DNA of 64,000 nt from Nitrospirillum viridazoti. GTDB lineage: Bacteria > Pseudomonadota > Alphaproteobacteria > Azospirillales > Azospirillaceae. The DNA is taken from the NCBI RefSeq assembly GCF_007827975.1, contig NZ_VITT01000008.1; one strand, written 5' to 3'. Below, piece after piece: positions 37,501 through 43,914 of this stretch (positions are counted from its first letter, which is position 1; each line of letters begins with the position of its first letter). The notes below the pieces were generated by a model. That model was not told where the DNA came from and made no database searches. It was given only the letters and a program-made list of their open reading frames with translations. Made by a program: the position numbers and the translations under genes.

Positions 37501-39250
37501 TGCCGGTCATGACGACACTGCCGCTGGTGAACGTGACGGTGCCGCTGCCCGTCCCGGTGTTGTCGGCGTGCAGATTGACGTCGCCGGACCCGGCGGTGTG
37601 GCTCAGCGTGCCGCCGTTGAAGATGATGCTGTGATAGGCGGACAGCGTCAGGCTGTGGCTGGCGGACCAGGTCACGTTGTTGGCGACGGTGATGTCGCCC
37701 GTCTGGCTGCCGGTGTTGCCGGTGGTGATGGTAACGTCGGCTGTGGCCAGGGTGTTCTGCAGCGTGGCCGTGTTGATGACGGAGCTGTTGCCCGTGGGGG
37801 TGAAGGTGCCGCCAGACAGGCTGCTGCTGGAATTGCTGCCGGTGGAGATGGTGACGTTCTCCGGGTCCAGCAGCAGTTGGCCGACGGCGCCCAGCGGGGC
37901 GGTCAGGTCCACCGCGCCGGTGAAGTCCAGCAGCTTGTGGCTGGATACTTCGGCGAAGCCGCCGTTGCCGGTACGGGGACCGCCCTTGGCACTGAGGGCG
38001 CCGGCGAAGCCGGTGTACTGGTCCGACCAGACGATGACGCCGCCGCCGTTGCCGGTGGCGCCCGCGTCGGCCTTCAGGGTGGCGCCCGCCGCGACGGTGG
38101 TTTGGGCGGCGGTGGCCACAGTTTGCTTCACCAGCTTGCTGGCCGCATCGCCGCCGCCCTGGCGGTCACCACCCAGCAGGATGGTGCCGCCGGCCCCGGT
38201 GGTGCCGCTGGCGTCGATCACCGCGCCCGCCGCCACCGCGACCGACTTGCCCGTCGCGATGACGGTACCGCCGCTGCCATCGGCGTTGGTCGCCGCCAAA
38301 GCGCCGGCGACCGTGACGGCGCCGCCCTGGTCCGTGGCCGTTTCCGTCGACCCGCTGGCCGACAACCAGATGTGCCCATCCTTGACCGTGGTGCCGGTGG
38401 CGCGAATAGTCCCGCCGCCGTTGCCGGCCAGGGCATAGATGTTGCCGCCGGCGGCCTTCAGTTCCGCCTGCGCCGCCGCAATGGCGCCGGTGTTGGTGAC
38501 GTCGCCGCCTCCCACCTGGACATAGACGCGTTCAGCCGCGTCACCGTCCTTAAGCAGCACCTGCTGGCCGGCGGCCAGGCCAACGGTGCCGTTGGGGGCG
38601 GTGATGGTCCCGTCGTTGGTGACGTTGCGCGCGATCAGCAGGACATCGCCGCCGGTGGAGGAGATCTTGCCCAGGTTCCTGACCTCGGCATCCGTGTCGC
38701 CCTTGAACAGCAGGGTGCCGCCGGCCATGAAGGCGTCGTTGGCGATGTCCAGTGTGCTGGCGGTGAAGCTGCCGCCCGTGACCACCACACCGCTGGACCC
38801 CACCACCACGCCCGCCGGGTTGATGACGTACAGCGTGCCCGTGGCCTTCAGCGTCCCCAGGATGGTGGACAGGTTGCCGCCGGTGACGCGGTTCAGCGTG
38901 GCCCCATTGCCGTTGTTGAAGCTGACGGTGCCGCCCTGGCCGATGGAAAAGCTTTTCCAGTCGATGATGGCGCGCTGGCTGCCCTGGTTGACGATCAGGC
39001 TGCCCGGTCCGCCGCTGATGCTGCCCGATCCGGCCTGGAAGGCGCCGCCCGTGGGCAGGGTGGGGCCGCTGCCGGCGTGGGCCGGTCCGGCGGTGGTGAC
39101 GGCCAGCAGGGCCATGGCCGTGCCGGCCAGCAAGGCCGCCCGGCAACCGAGCCGCGAAGTCTCTGGTGAGATGATCACATGACCTTCAGCGCGCGCCACA
39201 CCGCCTTGCGGGGCCTTCCCCCGCATCCCCGTCCCAACCCGAGAACCCAT
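28511..39250 (-). CDS. Giant filamentous-haemagglutinin-like exoprotein (TpsA), GLUG and MBG repeats
   Basis: 3,579 residues from ATG 39250, which has AGGGG 9-13 bases upstream. An extended N-terminus leads into a signal peptide (LLAGTAMALLAVTTAGPAHA). The TPS secretion domain follows: SGGPGSLIVNQGSQRAIIDW, then STILGTLKATGTLYVINPAG and VVVGSSGVVVTGGSF. The middle holds dozens of GLUG-type units (VGGLVGINAG, NSYASG) and glycine-rich beta-helix repeats. Near the C-terminus are 77-residue MBG-like units (LTVNKAALTVTANNATVTYG). It should form a long surface fibre for adhesion or biofilm. A TTG start at 39433 and a GTG at 39178 are alternatives. No toxin domain is visible at the end. Confidence 0.92.
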   Translation of the reverse strand: MGSRVGTGMRGKAPQGGVARAEGHVIISPETSRLGCRAALLAGTAMALLAVTTAGPAHAGSGPTLPTGGAFQAGSGSISGGPGSLIVNQGSQRAIIDWKSFSIGQGGTVSFNNGNGATLNRVTGGNLSTILGTLKATGTLYVINPAGVVVGSSGVVVTGGSFTASTLDIANDAFMAGGTLLFKGDTDAEVRNLGKISSTGGDVLLIARNVTNDGTITAPNGTVGLAAGQQVLLKDGDAAERVYVQVGGGDVTNTGAIAAAQAELKAAGGNIYALAGNGGGTIRATGTTVKDGHIWLSASGSTETATDQGGAVTVAGALAATNADGSGGTVIATGKSVAVAAGAVIDASGTTGAGGTILLGGDRQGGGDAASKLVKQTVATAAQTTVAAGATLKADAGATGNGGGVIVWSDQYTGFAGALSAKGGPRTGNGGFAEVSSHKLLDFTGAVDLTAPLGAVGQLLLDPENVTISTGSNSSSSLSGGTFTPTGNSSVINTATLQNTLATADVTITTGNTGSQTGDITVANNVTWSASHSLTLSAYHSIIFNGGTLSHTAGSGDVNLHADNTGTGSGTVTFTSGSVVMTGSSGSVNLYYNPASYASPTSYAGNVTLGSGALTTYMLVNTAQNLQDLSTNLSGTYVLGRDIDASGTAAWNGGAGFAPINSFSGTLDGQGHTVTGLTINRPTTVTVGLFGDTPTNNGPKVSNLGLEDVDITGSNRVGGVVGRANNGGSITNVHVTGSITGYGDFIGGLIGQDDQQSISNSWTDVTITVPKGYSGTGIGGLVGWQRAGALTDVYALGTVYAPSASRVGGLVGTSGFIGSGQGAAISNAYATGAVTGNDAVGGLVGIAEGGNIATSYATGAVAGVTSVGGLVGINAGPITTSWASGSVTLSSGSASSIGGLAGTNGDSVSAGGITSSYWDTYSTGRAAAVGAVVGASTSSATFVSSDPANSTASYYAYRTSAYGAFNFTTDWWLSDGGTRPLGLWEYSLTVSNAHQLQLIAHDLTASYTQSNDIRMPAVTASGIWKSTAGSVPAGFIPLGTPSTSFSGTYDGQGHAIDGLTITYGGGSNTYIGLFGGNSGTLNNISLTNAAITVTNADSHVGALVGANNGGHIVNAYVTGTLTFSGGGGYGVGGIVGLQYNSGTITGSTSLADINLSFIRSGQAYAGGVLGVTADLSATSIATSYAGGTITVTGGSAISGQALVGGLTAISTNISNSYSTATIRETGGGVNDYIGGLAGLGAAGTISNSYASGAISAPGTTVGGLMGLNDSATFSNSYWDTQTTGQSGGVGSGSTTGTTGRTTAQMSVQSNFSGWDFSNTWYLPAGLSRPVLRAEASTTIRDAHELQLVALNPSARYTIANDIGLATPLANTADIWGGGFVPIATFSGEVAGQGHTISGLTITGTATNTGLFASTTASAKLANLALTNVSVSGGNNVGALVGTASGTTISNITVSGTVSGASQVGGVVGSDTGAISFAGMSGTVSATADSIGGVVGFTNGTIADSWSTATVSSSGTSSHGLYVGGLVGQSTGTINRSWASGSVSGWTDVGGLVGLASGAITTSSASGAVTGGGSVVGGLVGNLYGTSLTNTYATGDVTGFQETGGLVGIIQVVGASINNSYASGRVSSTSGSIYTSGLVGISSVTFTASNSFWDVTTTGRSYGAATGGAGQTVSGFTGITSSQAFSSTTFSNAGWDMSGTWYMVDGGTRPMLRSEASGTVRTAHQLQLINTAPTIGYTLANDIDLGSALSATGGVWGSGGFSPIDSFTGTFNGGGHTISGLTVNLPGNSDVGLFATTAGVGYLHDLTLSNVSITGGSSVGALVGNDGGGTISHITVTGSISGGSTVGGLIGAITTGGLLQDAKADTLITASGTDVGGLVGNSNGTIQDSYALGGIRMTAAGSAQSVGGLVGNNSVDLVNSLIGTITDDYAQVALLGTVKSGSAAGGLIGTNSGTVARTYSIGALALTGTTTLGGLIGSNAGTASNSFYDTETSGLSVGVGGGTTSGVTGKTTAQMQTRSTFTGAGWDYTTPVWGMSDGVTLPYFTWEHSGSVQIVTGTAYSDAAGSSFAIANRVSALTNGTSLGSGFAGANGYYYILADGSPITGGNLVAYLNPALGNTTLGNAVHLTTSGGTTTGLTVLGNTVQMTSDGPAVSTSALAGARPSGIDSSLLYTVSGGTITLAANASLDIEAGSHAITVDDALTVSGTGTLTLNSTGTSTQSAAITTPSLLLLGSGGSWQLGSLSGGNSINSIGTLAANTGTILIGSNTALAVGSVGTTDGITLTGGLGFTGASTSVTQTQAISAGGLALEGGSYTLTNMGNAVTHFTANGATFSVVTAGAVTVDSVTAGGSSYNGLTLSGTGSNSLTAGGNLTVATPTNTATLAAGGTLTLTAGGDLTVTDTSLAVGTGSGTSTLTLVAGNNVTLQGTSSAITVNGIVGAGLDLSLYADSDSSGTGGITLSRVNILTKGGTLALVGGAVVSDPTTAGNAHSTGTSATDDAAISITNSAISLEGGNAILKGDGQASVTGTSSGIALNNSSLTTSGSGTLTLTGSATTSTAAGAHLGLQLVSSTVQAATGAITLTGTAAAGPGGNTGLLVNGGGVTATTGAITLTGTGTGGIGLRLYGETVSTTSGAIALTGSGTTGAGLVLGDGASTAASLGSGTQTGAITLTSDDFALSSGAAPTITTTGTVTLRQQSADRALAVGGSVTGADVLSAAGINGVTAGTLVIGRTDISETAGYTIAGAIAPTNVTTLSLATGGAITQSSGAAITATNLAVRAAGDIGLATAANSVGTLAATTSAGSVSFKDSGALTVGTVDGLSGVTAITTAQLTAGAGGLLTVSQAISGTGVTLTADRMNLSSAVSATGGGTVTLAPVTSGWTVDLGSTSDATAGTLELSAAELDRVTAGTLVVDPPVSGDIVISAAIAPAHANTLVLEAGGTITQASSATITVGSLGLNAGGAITLTQANSVGTLAATAGGAMAFTNAGALTIGTAGGISGISATGGVTITTSGTLTLANAVTSQATGDAVTLSTTGAFINTAGSSGITAASGRWLVYSATSAGDTFGNLDSGNTALWNRTLASGTVAVGGNRYVFAEQPTLVITASAVTKTYGQDVSGALAYTLSGGATGVTHAYLGGSSLGTTPTLTSTGAGSGANVGGYTITASGATTTDGSAISYVAGTLTVNKAALTVTANNATVTYGQTPTLGASYSGFVNGETASVLGGTLTVSGAGTSAGSYTLTPGGLTSANYDISYVAGTLTVNKAALTVTANNTTVTYGQTPTLGASYSGFVNGETASVLGGTLKVSGAGTNAGSYTLTPGGLTSANYDISYVAGTLTVNKAALTVTADTTTVTYGQTPTLGASYSGFVNGDTASVFGGSLAISGAGTNAGSYTLTPGGLTAANYDISYAAGTLTVNRAPLTVTANDVTIAFGGTPAYSASYSGFVNGETASVLGGALVYNGGGTAAGTYTITPGGLTSGNYLISYVAGTLTVQADTSPPLVLPEVPSSTHFVDQPSGKVPFTPTQPLVGADYSQGNYRVIYLAPPATASGTITNTSTFSAAHQDGTDETEFDIAKRWR
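28770..29693 (-). repeat. Four tandem 231-bp repeats (MBG-like domains) in the adhesin C-terminus
   Basis: The sequence repeats with a period of exactly 231 bases (anchor TTCACCGT at 29001, 29232, 29463 and 29694; the equivalent GCACCGT at 28771). Each unit encodes 77 residues with the pattern LTVNKAALTVTAN, TVTYGQTPTLGASYSGFVNG, ETASV and GSYTLTPGGLTSANYDISY. Copies 29232-29462 and 29463-29693 are almost identical as DNA, while 28770-29000 has diverged. This indicates recent duplication or gene conversion, and copy number is likely variable between strains. Confidence 0.88.
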
Positions 39251-39663
39251 GCTGTCCGCCCCTGGAACCTGTGGCCTGAAACCTGTGGCGTACCGGACAC
39301 ATGGGGGGCGCCATGCGGGCGACGGTCCTGCCCCGGCCGTCGACACCGCGTCACCGGTCCCGCCCCGGTTCGCGAATACGCCGCCAGTCACGCAACCGTT
39401 CGGCTGGCGACTAGCATCGGGACCATAACGCAACCGATGCGCGCAATTTATAGAAATTGTCGAAAGTGTACGGCAGTTATGCCGCCAATGATCCTCAAGT
39501 CATTGATGCGTTTAGTAGCATACACCCGTAAGGTATACGTGGTTAACGCAGCCGCATCGCCGCCGCGCACCAGGTGGCGGCTTCCCGGTGGGGAATCCCA
39601 TATGGCACCCGTGGAGGTGGCATTCCCGCCCCCCGCCGGCTGGCCGGCGGGGGAACCGGAACG
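39251..39663. other. Intergenic region: adhesin promoter zone and terminator of the cytochrome operon
   Basis: 413 bases with no gene. At the right end a strong hairpin pairs 39630-39640 with 39643-39653 (11 bp of C/G) right after the cytochrome c stop; it has no T tract but is a likely transcription stop for the minus-strand molybdenum enzyme operon. The middle (39420-39545) is unusually AT-rich for this genome, with GTATAC near 39534, a likely promoter for the minus-strand adhesin gene. No defined -35/-10 pair could be fixed by eye. Confidence 0.45.
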
Positions 39664-40995
39664 CTACTCCAGGCGCAGTTTGGCGACATCGCCGGGCGTG
39701 ATCTTCGACGGGGCCGCGCCGAAGCGCGCGGTCACGTAATTGGCCACCGCCGCGATCTCCTCATCCGAATAGGCGCCGGAGAAGCCTGGCATATAGGGCC
39801 GGCCGGCGACCTGCGGGCCGGAGCCCTTCAAGATCATCAGGGCGACGTTGGCCGCGCTGGGGTCGTTCAACGCCCGCTTCGCCGTCAGCTGAGCCTCCGC
39901 CGAATTGACGCCGGCGCCGCTCCAGGCGTGGCAGCTGGCGCAGGCACCTTCGAACATGCGCTTGCCATCCAGGTTGTCGGCCACGGTGGCGCCATGCTCC
40001 CGCGGGGCGGGGCCGGCCGGGGCGGGAAGGCTGGTGTGCACCGCCGGCACCGTCTGCAGATAGCTGCGCATCGCCGCGATGTCCGACGGGCTGAGTTTCG
40101 AGAAGCTCAACTCCACCGCCTCGCGCATGGGGCCGGAGGCGACGCTCTTGCCCTTGGCGTGGCCGTGGGCCAGGTAGGCTTCGATCTGCTCCGCCGACCA
40201 GCCGCCGATGCCCGATGGGACGTCAGGCGTGATGTTGTAGGCGTTCCACCCTTCCGCCTGGCCGCCGGCGAACTTGCGCCGGGTGTCCATGGCCTGGAAC
40301 GGGGTGCGCGGCGTATGGCATTCGCCGCAGTGCGCCGCCCCCTCCACCAGATAAGCGCCGCGGTTCCATTCCGGACCGCGCTCGGCCACCGGCATGAAGC
40401 GGTGGTCGGGGTTGAACAGCAGGCCCCAGAAGATCATCAGCCAGCGCTGGTTGTAGGGAAAGGCGAAGGTGTCGGGCAGGTTCTCCCGCCGCACCGGTGC
40501 CAGGGAGAACAGATAGGCCTTGATGGCCAGCACGTCCTCATCCGTCATCAGGGTGTACGACGCGTAGGGGAAGGCGGGGTAAAGGCGCCGTCCGCCCGGC
40601 GCCACGCCCTTGTGCACCGCCTTCAGGAAGTCCGCGTCGCTCCAGCGGCCGATGCCCGTTTCCGCGTCGGGGGTGATGTTGGGGGTGTAGAGGGTGCCGA
40701 AGGGCAGCTTGAACGGCCGGCCGCCGGCGTAGGGGGGGCCGCCTTCCGCCGTGTGGCAGGCCTGGCAGTCGGCCGCCGCGGTCAGGTAGGCGCCCCGTTC
40801 CAGCAGGGCGGCGTTCGCCAGTTCCTTGGGCACGCCGGTGGGCGAGGGGCCCTTGAAATCCGCCAGGCTGACCTGGTGGCCGCTGGCGAAATCCAAGGCG
40901 CCGGGTAGGAACACCATCCGGGCCAGCGCGGCAGCGCCCGCCACGACGATGATCCCGGCGGCCAGCAGGGCCGCCCTTTTCGTGCTTCCGCGCAT
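39664..40995 (-). CDS. Membrane-anchored tri-haem cytochrome c subunit of a periplasmic dehydrogenase
   Basis: 443 residues. An N-terminal anchor (LLAAGIIVVAGAAALARMVF) is followed by three haem sites, CQACHT, CGECHT and CASCHA, and the Met ligand regions typical of alcohol, gluconate and aldehyde dehydrogenase cytochrome subunits. It receives electrons from the molybdenum enzyme and passes them to the respiratory chain. Its start (40995) abuts the stop of the large subunit gene, sharing one base, so the three genes form an operon. The last gene of the group ends at a strong hairpin. Confidence 0.9.
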   Translation of the reverse strand: MRGSTKRAALLAAGIIVVAGAAALARMVFLPGALDFASGHQVSLADFKGPSPTGVPKELANAALLERGAYLTAAADCQACHTAEGGPPYAGGRPFKLPFGTLYTPNITPDAETGIGRWSDADFLKAVHKGVAPGGRRLYPAFPYASYTLMTDEDVLAIKAYLFSLAPVRRENLPDTFAFPYNQRWLMIFWGLLFNPDHRFMPVAERGPEWNRGAYLVEGAAHCGECHTPRTPFQAMDTRRKFAGGQAEGWNAYNITPDVPSGIGGWSAEQIEAYLAHGHAKGKSVASGPMREAVELSFSKLSPSDIAAMRSYLQTVPAVHTSLPAPAGPAPREHGATVADNLDGKRMFEGACASCHAWSGAGVNSAEAQLTAKRALNDPSAANVALMILKGSGPQVAGRPYMPGFSGAYSDEEIAAVANYVTARFGAAPSKITPGDVAKLRLE

Positions 40996-43169
40996 CAGCT
41001 CCGCCCCCCCTTGGCCAGCAGTGTCCGATCTATGGGCATGCGCGTCAGCTGCACGCCCGTGGCGGCGTAGATGGCGTTGGCCACGGCGGGCTGCACCGTG
41101 GTGGTGCCGGGCTCGCCAATGCCGCCGGGCGCCTCGGTTGAGGGCACGAGGTGCACCTCCACCGCCGGCATCTCATCGATGCGGACGACGCGGTAATCGT
41201 GGAAATTGCTCTGCTGCACGCGCCCCTTCTCAAAAGTGATCTGGCCGTACAGGGCGGCGGACAGGCCGAAGACCAGCCCTCCCTGGATTTGCGAGATCAC
41301 GCCGTCCGGGTTCACCACCATGCCGCAATCGACGGCGGTGACCAGGCGGCGCACCCGCACGTCGCCGTCCTCCTGCACCGCCACCTCGGCGATGGTGGCG
41401 AGATAGCTGCCGAAGACCGTCTGCAGACAGATGCCCCGGCCCACGCGCCCACCCGCCACGGCAGGCAGCGGCGCGGCCCAGCCGGCGCGCTCCGCCGCCG
41501 TGTTCAGCACTTGCAACGCCCGTGGGTTGGTGGACAGCAGCGCGCGGCGATATTCCAGCGGGTCGCTTCTGGTTTCCCGGGCCAGCCGATCGATGAAGCT
41601 TTCGACGGAGAAGATGGTGTTGTTGGGGCCCACGCCGCGCCAGAAGCAGGTGGGCACCCCCTGGGGCTCATGGCGGACGTACTCGACATGGAAGCCGCCG
41701 ACGGCATAGGGCTGGTCGCTGGCGCCGTCGATGGCGTCGATGTCGATGCCCCCGGTGAAGGCCGGTGGCAGCCATCGGGCGATGACCGAGGGGCCCACCA
41801 CCGTGTGGCGCCAGGCCACCGGCTTGCCGTTCTCCAGCTTGGCGGACAGCCAGCTGCCGTAGGTGGAGCGGTACATCGCCTTCTGGATGTCCTCTTCCCG
41901 CGTCCAGACCACCTTCACCGGGCCGTCGACATGGGTGGCGATGCGCACCGCCTTGTCGATCATGTCCACCTCCAGCCGGCGGCCGAAGCCCCCACCCAGC
42001 AGGTGGTTGTGAACGGTCACCTGCTCGGGCTTCAGGCCGGCGGCCTGGGCCGCCATGGCCTGGGCCTTGGTCATCACCTGGGTGCCGGTCCAGACATCGC
42101 AGGCGCCCGGCCGCAGATGCACCGTGCAGTTCATGGGCTCCATGGGCGCGTGCGCCAGGAAAGGCAGCTCGTAGCTGGCGCTGATCACGCCGGGGGCGCC
42201 CGGCTGCGCGTCCGCCCCTTCGTTCTTCACCGCCACACCCGGTTGCTTGGCGGCCTCATGCATGGCCGCGCGCAGGCTGTCGGTGGACAGCGTGGCATTG
42301 GGGCCTTCGTCCCAGGTGATGACCACCTTGTCCAGGCCCTTCTTGGCAGCCCACATGTGGTCGCCGACCACGGCCACCAAATCGTCCAGCACGACCACCT
42401 GCCGCACCCCCGGCACGGCGCGGGCCTGGGTGTCGTCCACGCGCTTGACCTTGCCGCCCGGCACCGGGCAGCTGGCCAGGGTGGCGAACTTCACGCCCGG
42501 CGGCATGGCGTCGATGCCGTACTGGGCGGAACCGTTGCCCTTGGCCTCGATGTCCAGCCGGGTCTGGGTCTTGCCCAGAAGACGGAAGGTCTTGGGGTCC
42601 TTCAGCGGAGGGTCGGCCGGCGGGGTCAGGCGCGAAGCGGCGGCGGCCAGGTCACCATAGGATAGGGAACGGCCGCTGGCGGTATGGAGAACGGCGCCGT
42701 CCCGGGTCTCGCAACTGGCCGCGGCCACCTGCCAGCGCTTGGCCGCCGCCTCCACCAGCATGGCGCGCGCCGCGGCGCCGGCCTTGCGCATGGGCGTCCA
42801 GTAGGCGCGGACGGAGGTGGACCCGCCGGTCGCCTGGATCTTGAAGATGGGATTGCCGTAGAGCGCGTCGCTCGCTGGCGCGGCCTCCAGCCGGATCGCG
42901 GCCAACGGCAAATCCAGCTCCTCCGCGATGAGCATGGTCATGGCCGTGTAGATGCCCTGGCCCATCTCCACCTGCGGCATGATCAGGGTCGCGGTCCCGT
43001 CACCGGCGATGCGGATGAAGGCGTCGGGCGCGAACATGGCGGGGGCGTTCTCGCCCGCCACCGCCAGGCGGCCCAGCGGCAGGTCGACGGCCAGCAGCAG
43101 GCCGCCGTAGGCCAGGCCGCGCAGCACGTCGCGGCGGGAGGCGCCGGGCGCGGAAAGATGTTTGTCCAT
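40995..43169 (-). CDS. Molybdopterin-binding subunit of an aldehyde/isoquinoline-type oxidoreductase
   Basis: 724 residues. The N-terminus SRRDVLRGLAYGGLLLAVDL is a Tat signal. Molybdopterin contacts are seen in MPQVEMGQGIYTAM, LLGGGFGRRLEVD, CFWRGVGPNNTIF and the catalytic Glu region GGIGEPGTTTVQPAVANAI. The size and order match IorB-type xanthine oxidase-family subunits with duplicated N-terminal domain. It hydroxylates an aldehyde or N-heterocycle with water as oxygen donor. It lies 8 bases after the 2Fe-2S subunit gene. The true substrate is unknown. Confidence 0.9.
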   Translation of the reverse strand: MDKHLSAPGASRRDVLRGLAYGGLLLAVDLPLGRLAVAGENAPAMFAPDAFIRIAGDGTATLIMPQVEMGQGIYTAMTMLIAEELDLPLAAIRLEAAPASDALYGNPIFKIQATGGSTSVRAYWTPMRKAGAAARAMLVEAAAKRWQVAAASCETRDGAVLHTASGRSLSYGDLAAAASRLTPPADPPLKDPKTFRLLGKTQTRLDIEAKGNGSAQYGIDAMPPGVKFATLASCPVPGGKVKRVDDTQARAVPGVRQVVVLDDLVAVVGDHMWAAKKGLDKVVITWDEGPNATLSTDSLRAAMHEAAKQPGVAVKNEGADAQPGAPGVISASYELPFLAHAPMEPMNCTVHLRPGACDVWTGTQVMTKAQAMAAQAAGLKPEQVTVHNHLLGGGFGRRLEVDMIDKAVRIATHVDGPVKVVWTREEDIQKAMYRSTYGSWLSAKLENGKPVAWRHTVVGPSVIARWLPPAFTGGIDIDAIDGASDQPYAVGGFHVEYVRHEPQGVPTCFWRGVGPNNTIFSVESFIDRLARETRSDPLEYRRALLSTNPRALQVLNTAAERAGWAAPLPAVAGGRVGRGICLQTVFGSYLATIAEVAVQEDGDVRVRRLVTAVDCGMVVNPDGVISQIQGGLVFGLSAALYGQITFEKGRVQQSNFHDYRVVRIDEMPAVEVHLVPSTEAPGGIGEPGTTTVQPAVANAIYAATGVQLTRMPIDRTLLAKGGRS

Positions 43170-43177
43170 CGTGGACC

Positions 43178-43633
43178 TCAGGTCAGAGAGGCGGCGTGCT
43201 TCACGCCTTCGCGGATGCGGACGTAGGTGCCGCAGCGGCAGATGTTGCCCGCCATGGCGGCGTCGATGTCGGCGTCATTGGGCGCCGGCGTCTGCGCCAG
43301 CAGCGCCGCGGCCGACATTATCTGACCGGACTGGCAATAGCCGCACTGCGCCACCTGCAGGTCCATCCACGCCTTCTGCACCTTGGCGCCGGCCGGGGTG
43401 GCGCCGACGCCTTCAATGGTGACGACGGCCATCTCCCCCACGTCCCCGACGGCCGTCTGGCAGGAGCGAACGGGCGTTCCGTCCAGATGGACGGTGCAGG
43501 CGCCGCATTGGGCGACGCCGCACCCGAACTTGGTGCCCGTCATCCCCAGGACATCACGCAACACCCAGAGCAGTGGCGTGTCCTGCTCCACATCCACATC
43601 GTGGACGGTGCCGTTGATCGAAAGCTTGACCAT
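43178..43633 (-). CDS. 2Fe-2S subunit of the molybdenum hydroxylase (IorA-like)
   Basis: 151 residues. The start MVKLSINGTVHDVDVEQDTP follows GAGGAAG; an upstream in-frame start at 43672 is less likely. The plant-type cluster is bound in FGCGVAQCGACTVHLDG plus a Cys in PVRSCQT. The second cluster motifs are QCGYCQSGQIM and NICRCGTYVRI. It transfers electrons from the molybdenum centre to the cytochrome subunit. It is first in the three-gene operon, with the AT-rich promoter region upstream. Confidence 0.92.
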   Translation of the reverse strand: MVKLSINGTVHDVDVEQDTPLLWVLRDVLGMTGTKFGCGVAQCGACTVHLDGTPVRSCQTAVGDVGEMAVVTIEGVGATPAGAKVQKAWMDLQVAQCGYCQSGQIMSAAALLAQTPAPNDADIDAAMAGNICRCGTYVRIREGVKHAASLT

Positions 43634-43827
43634 GGATCTTCCTCGTTCTGGCGGCCGGCGGCCCTTGCCCATCCCGGATAGGCACCGCCTGCGGAGCGGT
43701 GCCGGTCCCGAAGGCGCGCGTCCCGGAGTGTCGCGCAGAACGGTATGGTTCCGGAATTATACCGCGGGTGGGGGTGGGACCGTCGACGGGACGCCGCCGT
43801 GCTGAGGGTGCTTAAGTAGATTATTGT

Positions 43828-43833
43828 ATTATA
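43828..43833 (-). promoter_or_regulatory. Candidate -10 element in the AT-rich gap ahead of the molybdenum hydroxylase operon
   Basis: Minus-strand TATAAT lies in a 45-base AT-rich island (43810-43855) inside the 281-base gap 43634-43914. It is about 195 bases upstream of the 2Fe-2S gene start. No good -35 hexamer is seen at 17 bases, so activator dependence or a chance match are possible. The remainder of the gap is GC-rich and holds no gene. Confidence 0.35.
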
Positions 43834-43914
43834 AAGAAAATTTGTATTTTCCCGCCATTTTGGCCTGCGGGGCGTTGCCGGCCGCGCAACGATATTCTTG
43901 CCGACCACGCCGCC

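Noticed and set aside
39251..39433. Longer adhesin start (TTG at 39433)
   Set aside because: The extra residues show no signal-peptide character, and ATG 39250 has a good ribosome site; the longer frame is probably promoter DNA.
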